A stretch of 7,062 bases of DNA from Candidatus Woesebacteria bacterium. Its GTDB lineage: Bacteria; Patescibacteriota; Microgenomatia; UBA1400; MFAQ01. Numbering within the stretch: the first letter of the stretch is position 1; the number at the start of each line of letters is the position of its first letter. A program made the translations under genes and the position numbers. This document shows positions 1-6,491 of this stretch, piece after piece. The notes beneath the pieces are model-generated. The model searched no databases, was not told the origin of the DNA, and was given only the letters and a program-made list of their open reading frames with translations. The stretch lies in the NCBI GenBank assembly GCA_020052895.1, contig JAGVOE010000030.1, forward strand, positions 1 to 7,062, read 5' to 3'.

Positions 1-2
1 CT

Positions 3-446
3 GAATTGGAAGAGGAAGTTCTGGAAAAACTTAATAACGTTCGGCTAAACCCAGGGGCCTTGGAGGTCTTAAAAGCGATAAAGGCTAAAGGTGGAAAAAT
101 TGCGGTGGTGACCGCTTCGAGGAAACGCTGGGTGAAGACGGCGCTCCGTAATAACGGTTTGCGGGACTTGATCGATGTCTTTCTTGGCAAAGAAGATGTG
201 GAGTTTGTAAAGCCACACCCGGAAGCGATTGAAAAAGCCCTGAGGCTGATGGGTGGCAAGCCGGATGAGGCGCTGATGGTGGGAGATAATGGTAAGGATA
301 TTGTGGCCGGTAGACGGGCTGGGGTAAAGACCGGACTGTACTTCCCCAAGAGGTATGAAGAATTTTATAAAAGAGAGACACAGCTGGGCTTTGGAGCGGA
401 GTATGTGATTGAGGATTTTGGGGAGATGAAAGGGTTTTTGGAGTAA
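3..446 (+). CDS. HAD-superfamily hydrolase, C-terminal part (5' end outside window)
   Basis: The reading frame is already open at the window edge, so the true start and the N-terminal catalytic DxD motif lie upstream. The visible part (about 147 residues) shows the later HAD motifs, numbered from the TTG at 6. Motif II is VVTAS at 34-38. The motif III lysine is K69 in VKPHPEA. Motif IV is GDNGKD at 93-98, whose aspartates would hold Mg2+, followed by the family-typical AGRRAGVKT. The pattern resembles the phosphoglycolate phosphatase-like (HAD-IA) phosphatases, soluble enzymes that remove phosphate from small phosphorylated metabolites; the substrate cannot be told. It ends in TAA 39 bp before the SIMPL gene on the same strand, so co-transcription is possible. 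The TTG at 6 should not be taken as the start, because a 146-residue version would lack the nucleophile aspartate. Family assignment is firm; specific function is unknown. Confidence 0.9.
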   Translation, partial: ELEEEVLEKLNNVRLNPGALEVLKAIKAKGGKIAVVTASRKRWVKTALRNNGLRDLIDVFLGKEDVEFVKPHPEAIEKALRLMGGKPDEALMVGDNGKDIVAGRRAGVKTGLYFPKRYEEFYKRETQLGFGAEYVIEDFGEMKGFLE

Positions 447-450
447 AAAA

Positions 451-479
451 TTGACTAGTGGGGGGATAATTGCTAAAGT
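451..479 (+). promoter_or_regulatory. candidate promoter for the SIMPL gene
   Basis: TTGACT (451-456) and TAAAGT (474-479) are separated by 17 bp, with a TG one base upstream of the -10 (extended -10 form). The -35 matches consensus at 5 of 6 and the -10 at only 4 of 6. A start site about 7 nt below the -10 would fall at about 486, on the ATG itself, implying a leaderless mRNA. Alternatively the gene is read from the HAD promoter. Confidence 0.4.
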
Positions 480-485
480 AGAGGG

Positions 486-1232
486 ATGATGAAAGACTTT
501 GCTAGACTGGCGTGGATAGTGTTTGGGGTAGGATTTTTATTGGCGGTGATTTACTTTTTTCCTTGGAAAGATATTAACTGGGGGAGAATGGTGATGAGCC
601 CGGAACGGATGGTGACGGTGACGGGATATGCTGAATCAAAGGAGAAAAACCAGATAGCCAGTTTTACGGCCGGAGTGAATGCGGTAAAAGACAACAAAGA
701 TGAGGCTGTAAATGAGGTAAATAATAAGATAAATGCCATAACTCAGGCCATTAAGACTTTTGGAGTTGATCCGACGGATATCCAGACCCAGTCTCTCTCG
801 ATCTACCAAAACCAAGAGCAGTACTATGACAACGGAGTCTCTAAGATGCGTCCGGGACAGTGGAATGTAAATAGCTCAATTACGGTAACTTTACGCGATG
901 TGGAAAGAGCCTCAGACTTGGCTAACTTACTTACCGGCGGTGGAGCGACCAATGTATACGGACCGAATTTTCAGCTGGATACCAGCCGAAAGGCTGAAGA
1001 TGGACTGATGGCTGACGCAATTGCCGATGCCAAGGTCAAAGCCGAGGCGATGGCGGCGGCCAGTGGGACGAGTCTGGGAACAATTATCAGCGTGAGTGAG
1101 GGAAGTGGAGGAGGAGTGTCGTACCCGACGATGTATGGCATGAAAGAGATGGGTGGTGGAGGTGGGGCGGCTCTTCAGCCAGGAAGCACGAATATAAGTA
1201 AAACAGTGACAGTCATCTGGAGCTTGAAATAA
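486..1232 (+). CDS. membrane-anchored SIMPL-domain (DUF541) protein
   Basis: 248 residues. Residues 8-27 form one hydrophobic helix after a short positively charged N-terminus, with no clear signal peptidase site, so the protein is probably anchored with its bulk outside the cytoplasm. A SIMPL/DUF541 domain fills about residues 42-247. It opens with the beta strand VTVTGYAE (43-50). The helical stretch ADAIADAKVKAEAMAAASG (176-194) leads into LGTIISVSE, and the domain closes with KTVTVIWSLK. Residues 206-234 are a glycine-rich loop. The family is widespread in bacterial envelopes; its biochemical role is not well defined, so none is assigned. The start is ATG 486 or ATG 489. The AGAGGG just upstream touches the ATG, too close for a normal ribosome-binding site. 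Its last codons overlap the -35 box of the next promoter. Confidence 0.9.
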   Translation: MMKDFARLAWIVFGVGFLLAVIYFFPWKDINWGRMVMSPERMVTVTGYAESKEKNQIASFTAGVNAVKDNKDEAVNEVNNKINAITQAIKTFGVDPTDIQTQSLSIYQNQEQYYDNGVSKMRPGQWNVNSSITVTLRDVERASDLANLLTGGGATNVYGPNFQLDTSRKAEDGLMADAIADAKVKAEAMAAASGTSLGTIISVSEGSGGGVSYPTMYGMKEMGGGGGAALQPGSTNISKTVTVIWSLK

Positions 1233-1252
1233 CCGTAGCTGTTTGGTATACT
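1224..1252 (+). promoter_or_regulatory. strong sigma70-type promoter, probable tRNA-Ala/rRNA operon promoter
   Basis: TTGAAA (1224-1229), a 17-bp spacer and TATACT (1247-1252), with TG at 1244-1245 giving an extended -10. The -35 box lies within the last codons and stop of the SIMPL gene. Transcription would start at about 1259, some 112 nt before tRNA-Ala. It is the best promoter upstream of the tRNA, but a terminator-like hairpin lies between the two. Confidence 0.75.
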
Positions 1253-1296
1253 TTCTCTTGTCCTTAGCAGACATTATGAAGATAAACCGAACAGTG

Positions 1297-1324
1297 AGCA
1301 CAAAAGCCCCCTAGGTTTTTTGCT
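1297..1324 (+). other. leader hairpin
   Basis: AGCACAAAAGCC (1297-1308) can pair with GGTTTTTTGCT (1314-1324) with one mismatch and one bulged G, leaving a five-base loop. It sits in the presumed leader between the promoter and the terminator-like hairpin. It could be a folding or processing element; no known RNA family is recognised. Confidence 0.4.
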
Positions 1325-1342
1325 GTATTGGTTTGCATTCCG

Positions 1343-1367
1343 GTCCGCTAAAGGCGGACTTTTTCTT
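1343..1367 (+). terminator. intrinsic terminator-like hairpin 3 nt before tRNA-Ala
   Basis: Perfect 6-bp stem GTCCGC (1343-1348) / GCGGAC (1354-1359) with loop TAAAG, followed by TTTTT (1360-1364). It has the form of a Rho-independent terminator. It may end SIMPL transcription, or attenuate the transcript from 1224-1252 unless antitermination overrides it. Confidence 0.7.
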
Positions 1368-1370
1368 ATC

Positions 1371-1443
1371 GGGCCGTTAGCTCATCTGGTAGAGCGCTAC
1401 ATTTGCAATGTAGAGGTGGCCGGTTCGAGTCCGGCACGGTCCA
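1371..1443 (+). tRNA. trnA: tRNA-Ala (anticodon UGC)
   Basis: A complete 73-nt cloverleaf. The acceptor stem is GGGCCGT (1371-1377) / ACGGTCC (1436-1442). The D stem is GCTC (1380-1383) / GAGC (1392-1395). The anticodon stem is CTACA / TGTAG with loop TTTGCAA and anticodon TGC at 1404-1406. The T stem is GCCGG (1419-1423) / CCGGC (1431-1435) with loop TTCGAGT. Bases 1373 and 1440 form the G3:U70 wobble recognised by alanyl-tRNA synthetase, which confirms the identity. The discriminator base is A1443. The following bases are CA then T, so CCA is not encoded and must be added after transcription. In many bacteria this tRNA lies in the 16S-23S spacer; here it still precedes 23S, but no 16S gene is upstream. 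Confidence 0.97.
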
Positions 1444-1451
1444 CATGATAC

Positions 1452-1476
1452 GGGCAGCCGCAAGGGCAGCCCCTAC
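1452..1476. repeat. GC-rich REP-like palindrome in the tRNA-23S spacer
   Basis: GGGCAGCC, a short GCAAG loop and GGCAGCCC form an imperfect hairpin (4 bp, A.A mismatch, 3 bp) ending in the tail CCCCTAC. A second element with the same layout and the same GCCCCTAC end lies at 6923-6946. Two copies near one rRNA locus suggest a dispersed palindromic repeat rather than operon-specific structure. Confidence 0.5.
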
Positions 1477-1496
1477 AGAAATACTTGAATTGGTGA

Positions 1497-1525
1497 TTGA
1501 CTCCAAAGGGGCATACCTTTAGAAT
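1497..1525 (+). promoter_or_regulatory. candidate second promoter directly upstream of 23S
   Basis: TTGACT (1497-1502), a 17-bp spacer and TAGAAT (1520-1525), each box matching consensus at 5 of 6 positions. It would start transcription at about 1532, giving a 23S transcript that excludes tRNA-Ala but keeps the boxA-like element and processing stem. Confidence 0.5.
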
Positions 1526-1532
1526 CAACCAC

Positions 1533-1548
1533 GAGCTCAAGTGAGCTC
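1533..1548 (+). other. spacer hairpin GAGCTC...GAGCTC
   Basis: Two copies of the self-complementary GAGCTC separated by AAGT can form a 6-bp hairpin just before the boxA-like element. It has no T tract, so it is not an intrinsic terminator. It may be part of the pre-rRNA leader fold. Confidence 0.4.
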
Positions 1549-1555
1549 AAAATGT

Positions 1556-1565
1556 TGTTCCTTGA
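1556..1565 (+). promoter_or_regulatory. boxA-like antitermination element
   Basis: TGTTCCTTGA followed by AAAGTGAATAG closely resembles the conserved boxA region before 23S in Bacillus-type spacers (TGTTCTTTGAAAACT, from memory). BoxA RNA binds NusB/NusE (S10) and lets polymerase read through long untranslated, structured rRNA. Its position immediately before the processing stem is as expected. Confidence 0.6.
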
Positions 1566-1567
1566 AA

Positions 1568-1597
1568 AGTGAATAGATTATGCAAGTAGATCGCACG
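1568..1597 (+). other. pre-23S processing stem, 5' arm
   Basis: AGTGAATAGATT (1568-1579) is perfectly complementary to AATCTATTCACT (6194-6205). Further pairing continues through TGCA (1581-1584) and CGCACG-type bases near 1592-1597 to the 3' arm at 6177-6205. This is the usual long double-stranded stem at the base of pre-23S that RNase III cuts. It brackets the whole intron-containing gene, so all of it is transcribed as one RNA. Confidence 0.85.
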
Positions 1598-3597
1598 AAT
1601 TCAAATTCAAATTTGAAGCAAAATAGTATTGATTTATTCTACTCAAGCAATCAGTGGATGCCTTGGCAGTAAAAACCGAAGAAGGACGTTTCAAGTCTGC
1701 GAAAGTTGTCGGGGAGGTGACAAGAACTTATGATCCGGCAGTGTCCGAATGGGGAAACCTAACCAGATTTATCTGGTTGTTACGCAACGTAAGTTGTGAC
1801 CGGGAACTTGGGGAACTGAAATATCTAAGTACCCAAAGGAAAAGAAATCGAATGAGAGCCCCTTAGTAAGCGACGAGCGAACAGGGGTGAGTCTAAACCA
1901 TCAATTTATTGGTGGGGTTGCAGGGCCAGACACAACTTAATTTTTCTGATAGAAGAACAATTTGGAATAGTTGACCATAGGAGGTGAGAGTCCCGTATTC
2001 GAAATTGGAAAAATTAAAGTCTGGTACCTAAGTAAATCTGGAGACGGCAAACTCTAGATCGAATCCGGGCTGACCACAGTCCAAGACTAATTATTTTTAC
2101 TGACCGATAGTGAACTAGTACCGCGAGGGAAAGGTGAAAAGAAGGGTGAGTAGCCCTATTAAAAGATCCTGAAACTGATTGCTAACAAACAGTCGGAGCC
2201 CCACTACGCCGCAAGGCTACGCGGGGTGACGGCGTGCCTATTGAAGAATGAGCCGGCGAGTTACTCAACACAGCAAGGTTAACCGATATGTTCCGGGAAG
2301 CCGAAGGGAAACCAAGTCTTAACAGGGCGCGTAGTTGTGTTGTGTAGACCCGAAACCAGGTGAGCTAACCATGAGCAGGTTGAATCCCGCCGAAAGGCGG
2401 GAGGAGGACCGCACCGTTGAATGTCGCAAAATTCTCGGATGACTTGTGGTTAGAGGTAATATGCCTAACGAACCTGGAGATAGCTGGTTCTCCTCGAAAC
2501 ATGTTTTGGCATGGCCTCGTATTTACGGTATGGGGGGTAGAGTTACTGAATGAACTTCACGAGTAAAATCGTGACTTTCAACCAAACTCCGAATACCCAT
2601 ATCAATTGTGCGGGAGTCAGTACCCGGGGGCTAAGCTCCGGGGGCGAAAGGGAAACATCCCAGACCCACAAATAAGGTCTCTAAATATACATTAAGTGGT
2701 AAAAGACGTGTCATTTCTCAGACACCTAGGAGGTCGGCTCAGAAGCAGCCATCCTTGAAAGAAAGCGTAACAGCTCACTAGCCGAGAGATACACGACTGA
2801 AGATGTAACGAGGCTAAATGTATTACCGAATTTTGGGACCCCACGACGCCGAAGGGCTTTGCGGGGTGGTAGAGGAGCGTTCTTGTGGCTTTGAAGGTGA
2901 ACCGGAAGGTTTGCTGGAGCAGCAAGAAGTGAGAATGCCGGCATGAGTAGCGTAATAAAGTGAGAATCTTTATATCCGAATGAGCAAGGTTTTCTACGCA
3001 ACGTTCGTCGACGTAGAGTAAGGCGACCCTTAGGTAAGGCCTATATGGCGTAGCCGATGGATTACTGGTTGATATTCCAGTCCTTGTCTGTAATCGTTAT
3101 TAATTGGGGCGGGACGAAGTTGGATAGTCCAAGCGGTGTGTTGAAGATACATACGCTTAAATAGCAAGTCAGTCACTGTTGGCAAATCCGCAGTGGCGTT
3201 TATACGAGTTATGAATACGAGTCTGCCGTAAGGTGGGCAAGTTGGATGATTTCAGTTTCCGAGAAAAGCGTCGCAATGAGAGTGCAGATAATCCGTACCA
3301 CAAACCGACACAGGTGCTCTGGTCGAGTAGACCAAGGATAGCGAGAGAACTCTTCTTAAGGAACTCGGCAAATTAGCTAGGCGTAAGTTCTACGAGATGC
3401 CTTGCTCAGGTTAAGATCTGGGCTACAACAAAAGAGTATAAAGCGACTGTTTAACAAAAACACAGGTCTGTGCAAAAGCGAAAGCTGAAGTATACGGGCT
3501 GAAACCTGCCCAGTGCCGGAAGGTTAAATGCGTGGGTGATCATTCGCAAGAATATGAGCCTGCAATTGAAGCCCCGGTGAACGGCAGCAGTAACTAT

Positions 3598-3858
3598 GAA
3601 CAAAATTGTAGTTAAAAAAGTCGACCAAATGCTGGAATAACTCAGTATCTGACAGTACTCGAAAGAGTGACAATCTGATCAGTGGAGTCAATCAGCAGGA
3701 AAGACTTCGATGTAATAATCGGAGAATCCTCAGAGACTATATGTCGACCCTCGCATGGCGGGGATGATATAGTCCGACCTTTATGGCGACATAAAGACTT
3801 TGATAGAAATATCAAGGCGTATTAATAAATAAAAAAGATTGATGTAGTAACAAAAGTG
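3598..3858 (+). ncRNA. group I intron at 23S position 1917 (no ORF)
   Basis: A 261-nt self-splicing intron in the loop of helix 69. The exon ends TAACTAT (T3597) and resumes AACTGTTC, and the intron ends in G3858, as group I introns do. P1: exon TAACTAT pairs with the internal guide GTAGTTA (3608-3614), with the expected U.G at the splice site. P3: GTCGAC 3620-3625 / 3743-3748. P4: TGCTG (3630-3634) with CAGCA near 3693, and J5/4 CAAT. P7: GACTATAT 3735-3742 / ATATAGTC 3767-3774, containing the guanosine site. P9: CTTTATG / CATAAAG near 3778-3798. It has no homing endonuclease, so it is small and probably now immobile by itself, or mobilised in trans. L1917 is also an intron site in Coxiella burnetii. 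It is paralogous to the L1951 intron. Confidence 0.92.
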
Positions 3859-3892
3859 AACTGTTCTATGGTAGCGAAATTCCTTGTCGGGT

Positions 3893-4166
3893 TGGTAACA
3901 CAACTTGCTCGACCACGATATTTATATCGAGGCACTCAGGAATCGCTAAATGTTTTTGTAAGTAAGTGAAGCAGGTGAGTGAAAATCTGACTAAATGCTG
4001 GAATAACTCAGTATCCGACAGTACTCGAAAGAGTGAAAATCTGTTCGGTGGAGTCAATCAGCAGGAAAGATCTCGATTTCGATCGGGAAATCCTCAACGA
4101 CTATACGTCAGAATCCGTAAATGGATAAGATATAGTCTAAACTTTATAGCGATATAAAGAGTATTG
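3893..4166 (+). ncRNA. group I intron at 23S position 1951 (no ORF)
   Basis: A 274-nt group I intron beginning after GTCGGGT (T3892) and ending G4166, before AAGTTCCGACC. P1: exon GTCGGGT pairs with guide GCTCGAC near 3907-3913, with U.G at the junction. A P2-type hairpin, CGATAT / ATATCG, follows. P3: TCTGAC 3986-3991 / GTCAGA 4107-4112. P7: GACTATA 4099-4105 / TATAGTC 4131-4137. P9: CTTTATA / TATAAAG near 4142-4158. No usable ORF: a 63-codon frame inside it has no family resemblance and overlaps the core. From 3993 to 4070 it matches the L1917 intron (3627-3704) with 4 differences in 78 nt, so the two derive from one ancestor. L1951 is another site known in Coxiella, where the intron carries an endonuclease. 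Confidence 0.92.
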
Positions 4167-4260
4167 AAGTTCCGACCTGCACGAAAGGTGAAACGACTTT
4201 ATAACTGTCTTGAGAAGAGACTCGGCGAATTTGAATTGGCTGTGAAGATGCGGCCTACTG

Positions 4261-4294
<34 letters not shown>

Positions 4295-4924
4295 ACAACT
4301 TGGCACTGAAATGTGTGCTGTAACTGTTTAGCATAGGAGGGAGCACCTACAATTTATTGTTGGTGCGAAATATGAAATACCTCTCTTTGCGACGCATGTT
4401 TCTAACCTAATCCAAATGCAAACTTTGGAGGGAACACTGTCTGGTGGGTAGTTTAACTGGGGAGGTTGCTTGCTAAAGAGTAACGCAAGCGCACAAAGGT
4501 ACCCTTTCTCCGGATGGAAATCGGAGTGTAAGCGCATAGGTATATGGGTGCTTAACTGTGAGACATACAAGTCGATCAGATACGAAAGTAGGTCTAAGTG
4601 ATCCTCGTGTACTTCGTGGGAGGTACCGGGCTTAACGGATAAAAGCTACCCCGGGGATAACAGAGTAGTCGCACCTGAGCGTCCACAGCGACGGTGCGGT
4701 TCGCTACCTCAACATATCGGGGTCCTCTGAGAGTGATTTCAGAGTGCTGTTTCCCAAATATAGTCACTCAAAACTTATTTGAGAAAAATTGTCAACTCAT
4801 AACGGTGAAACCCTAATTTCTGCGAACCGCCTTGATTTCGGGAAAGTTTCGGATTAAACTGAAACTAGATTGAAATTAAGGTTAGAAAAGGGCAATACCG
4901 TGGGAAGTTCAAATATTTTTGTCT

Positions 4925-5392
4925 ATGGTTAAAAGTATTTTTTGGTCATATATCGCAGGTTTTCTTGATGCTGATGGAAGTATTTATGTTCAGTTGAAGC
5001 AAAATTCAACTTATAAATATGACTTTCAGATATCTCCTTCAATTGTCTTTTATCAAAAAGATAACGGGAAAAAAGGATTACCCGAAATATATGAAAAGAT
5101 AAACTTGGGTCATTTGAGATATAGAAAAGACGGCATGGTGGAGTTAATAATTTCTGATAAGAAATCGATCAGATTGTTGCTCTCTAAAGTCATGAAGTTT
5201 TTGATATTAAAAAAGAAACAAGCACAATTAATGCTATTGATCTTGAATAGAATGGAAATAATCAAAACAAAGCAAGATTTTATATCAGTGGCTGAGTTGA
5301 TCGATGGTTATAGAAATTTAAATTATTCAAGAAAAAGAACCGTAGACTCACAGGTGGTAAAGAACCACTTGGAAGAGATTCAAGATTTGTAA
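4925..5392 (+). CDS. single-motif LAGLIDADG homing endonuclease, I-CreI type
   Basis: 155 residues from ATG 4925 (a TTG at 4919 is an alternative start). The one LAGLIDADG motif is YIAGFLDADGSI (9-20), in which D17 is the metal-binding aspartate matching D20 of I-CreI. Single-motif enzymes work as homodimers that cut a long, nearly palindromic site. Colinear resemblance to I-CreI (163 residues, from memory) continues beyond the motif: QLKQNSTYKYDFQ against QIKPNQSYKFKHQ, LGHLRYRKDG against VGYVRDRGS, and FLILKKKQAQL (92-102) against FLKLKQKQANL, which contains the catalytic-site lysine. It should cleave intronless 23S genes at or near position 2500 and so spread its host intron. No good ribosome-binding site is visible, as is common for intron ORFs. 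It is clearly AT-richer than the rRNA around it, which suggests acquisition. No frameshift or stop is seen, so it looks intact. Confidence 0.93.
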   Translation: MVKSIFWSYIAGFLDADGSIYVQLKQNSTYKYDFQISPSIVFYQKDNGKKGLPEIYEKINLGHLRYRKDGMVELIISDKKSIRLLLSKVMKFLILKKKQAQLMLLILNRMEIIKTKQDFISVAELIDGYRNLNYSRKRTVDSQVVKNHLEEIQDL

Positions 5393-5405
5393 CCCCGTAT
5401 CGACT

Positions 5406-5458
5406 GATTTCAGTCCCGCCTTTGGCGGGATGAGAATGAGATGGACTGTGATTCCATC
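5406..5458 (+). other. structured insert between the halves of P7, P7.1/P7.2-like
   Basis: CAGTCC (5411-5416) pairs with GGACTG (5443-5448). Inside this lies CCCGCC (5415-5420) / GGCGGG (5424-5429) with loop TTT, sharing bases with the outer stem. The segment follows GACT and precedes ATAC of the P7 strand, near the site where phage T4 td and other subgroup IA introns carry P7.1/P7.2. The three ORF-less introns here lack it. Confidence 0.55.
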
Positions 5459-5552
5459 ATACGTTGACCTCTCTTTAAATTAAAAAACGAAGAGATGAAG
5501 GTATAGTCAAGCTAATCAGTAATGATTGGATTTAAGAGCGATGTCGGCTCAG

Positions 5553-5587
<35 letters not shown>

Positions 5588-5631
5588 TCTGTTCGCCCAT
5601 TAAAGCGCTACGTGAGCTGGGTTCAAACCGT

Positions 5632-5861
5632 TCAGTAACTAAGAAATTGGTTTTTGAACCGTTTGAACCCTTAAAGACACAAAATTACGGCGACATAGTA
5701 TAGGAATATATTATGTAAAAGTTAACTTATATCGGTGAAATCCAGAACGGACGATACCGAGGGAAGTCGCCACAGGCGACGCCCGTAGAGACTAAATGTT
5801 AACCATCCAGAACGGATGAAGTTATAGTCCAATTCACATAGGAATGTGTGTCAACCGAATG
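5632..5861 (+). ncRNA. group I intron at 23S position 2593 (no ORF)
   Basis: A compact 230-nt group I intron in helix 93 of the peptidyl transferase centre, between AAACCGT (T5631) and CGTAAGACAGG (5862), ending in G5861. P2: CATAGTATA with its near complement before 5716. P3: GTTAAC 5721-5726 / 5798-5803. P4: TCGGT 5732-5736 / ACCGA 5756-5760. P6: GTCGCC 5766-5771 / GGCGAC 5775-5780, closed by ACA. P7: GACTA 5790-5794 / TAGTC 5825-5829. P8: CCATCC / GGATG. P9: CACAT / ATGTG near 5835-5848. P4-P6 resembles the L2500 intron (GGTGAAA, then ATACCG and GGGAAG), so the two form a second related pair. P1 is unusual: the best guide, GTTTGAACCC (5661-5670), pairs with exon 5619-5628 and stops 3 nt short of the junction. 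L2593 is the site of the I-CreI intron in Chlamydomonas chloroplasts. Confidence 0.9.
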
Positions 5862-6176
5862 CGTAAGACAGGTTGGTCTCTATCCGCTGTCAGCGTGGGA
5901 TTTTTGAGGGAGTTTGTCTCCAGTACGAGAGGACCGAGATGAGCCATTCCCTGGTGTGCCAGTTGTTACCGTCAGGTGCATTGCTGGGTAGCCACAATGG
6001 TATTGGATAATCGCTGAATGCATCTAAGCGAGAAGCCATTCCCAAGATGAGAAATCCATGTCCCGTGAGGGACGAAAGAACCGTTGTAGACTACAACGTT
6101 GATAGGCAGAGAGTGTAAGCAATGTAAATTGTTTAGCTTATCTGTACTAATGTTCGAAGAGTAAATCAATATTACT

Positions 6177-6205
6177 CGTGCTATCTTTTTGCAAATCTAT
6201 TCACT
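6177..6205 (+). other. pre-23S processing stem, 3' arm
   Basis: Complement of the arm at 1568-1597: CGTG (6177-6180), TGCA-type bases near 6190 and the perfect 12-nt AATCTATTCACT (6194-6205). It begins 8 nt beyond the mature 23S end, as expected for the RNase III stem. Confidence 0.85.
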
Positions 6206-6227
6206 ATTCAGGGAAGAACCCTAAAGA

Positions 6228-6247
6228 CCTGCCTGCCGGCAGGCAGG
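6228..6247. repeat. perfect 20-bp palindrome in the 23S-5S spacer
   Basis: CCTGCCTGCC is followed directly by its exact reverse complement GGCAGGCAGG. It is GC-rich in an AT-rich spacer and has no T tract. It may be a dispersed palindromic repeat or a pre-rRNA processing hairpin. The rest of the 6206-6366 spacer shows only a weak AACTCTA / TAGAGTT hairpin (6263-6290) and the hairpin before 5S. Confidence 0.6.
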
Positions 6248-6332
6248 ACTCAAGGAATCGAGAACTCTAGAACTCAAGACAGTTAGAGTTTAAGACTTGG
6301 GGAGTAGTTTAAAATTTTTAATGATTACCGAG

Positions 6333-6366
6333 CAGGAAAGGGATTGTCACATCGATTTTTTTCCTG
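6333..6366 (+). other. hairpin immediately before 5S
   Basis: CAGGAAA (6333-6339) pairs with TTTCCTG (6360-6366), closing a 20-nt loop and ending at the 5' base of 5S. It may guide 5S end processing. The bases before the second 5S copy do not share this hairpin. Confidence 0.4.
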
Positions 6367-6482
6367 TCCGGTGATTTGGGCGACTTGGAACCACCTCTTC
6401 CCATTTCGAACAGAGAAGTGAAACAGGTTAGCGTCGATGATAGTGATTGGGCAACTGATTGCGAAAGTAGATCATCGCCGGG
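6367..6482 (+). rRNA. rrf: 5S ribosomal RNA
   Basis: About 116 nt. Terminal helix I: CCGGTGAT (6368-6375) pairs with ATCGCCGG (6474-6481) with one G.U. The conserved core ACCACCTCTTCCCATTTCGA, then CAGAAGTGAAAC-type bases, then TTAGCGTCGATG and GCGAAAGTAGATCATCGCCGG, matches the bacterial 5S pattern of helices II-V and loop A. It lies about 200 nt after 23S on the same strand with a terminator right behind it, so it closes the rRNA transcript. The ends are accurate to 1-2 bases. Confidence 0.96.
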
Positions 6483-6491
6483 CAAACAAAC

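Larger units (their letters stand above)
4710..5538 (+). ncRNA. group I intron at 23S position 2500 carrying a homing endonuclease gene
   Basis: An 829-nt intron in the peptidyl transferase loop, between GCTACCT (T4709) and CGATGTCGG (5539), ending in G5538. P1 is short: exon ACCT with guide GGGT near 4720-4723. P2: CTCTGA / TCAGAG near 4725-4744. P3: GTCAAC 4791-4796 / GTTGAC 5463-5468. P4: ACGGT 4802-4806 / ACCGT 4897-4901, with J4/5 GAAA and J5/4 CAAT. P5: CCCT 4811-4814 / AGGG 4889-4892. The endonuclease ORF fills the P6 loop. The P7 3' strand is GTATAGTC (5501-5508); its 5' partner is GACT (5402-5405) plus ATAC (5459-5462). Between them lies a 53-nt structured segment that resembles the P7.1/P7.2 element of subgroup IA introns. 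P8: TCTCTT / AAGAGA near 5470-5495. The subgroup call is tentative. Confidence 0.9.

Noticed and set aside
927..1301. Minus-strand frame opposite the end of the SIMPL gene
   Set aside because: It is a shadow of the SIMPL codons, with no family resemblance and no ribosome-binding site.
1654..1866. 70-codon open frame on the plus strand
   Set aside because: It lies wholly within conserved 5' domain I of 23S rRNA; the bases match rRNA, not a protein family.
2386..2403. GC-rich hairpin with GAAA loop within 23S
   Set aside because: It is a normal rRNA stem-loop at the expected place in the domain II region, not an inserted repeat.
3598..3858. Group II intron or simple intervening sequence excised by RNase III
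   Set aside because: A U at the 5' exon end, a terminal G, a guide sequence and P3/P4/P7 pairings all fit group I. There is no domain V-type hairpin, and the insert lies in a core loop rather than a variable helix tip.
3966..4157. 63-codon open frame in the L1951 intron
   Set aside because: It covers P3, P4, P7 and P9 of the ribozyme, has no LAGLIDADG, HNH or GIY-YIG motif, and its sequence is fixed by the RNA core shared with the L1917 intron.
5406..5458. Reading the P7 insert as damage that kills the L2500 intron
   Set aside because: The segment folds by itself, leaves GACT and ATAC able to pair with GTATAGTC, and resembles subgroup IA P7.1/P7.2. An unspliced intron in the peptidyl transferase centre would also be lethal if this is the only 23S gene.
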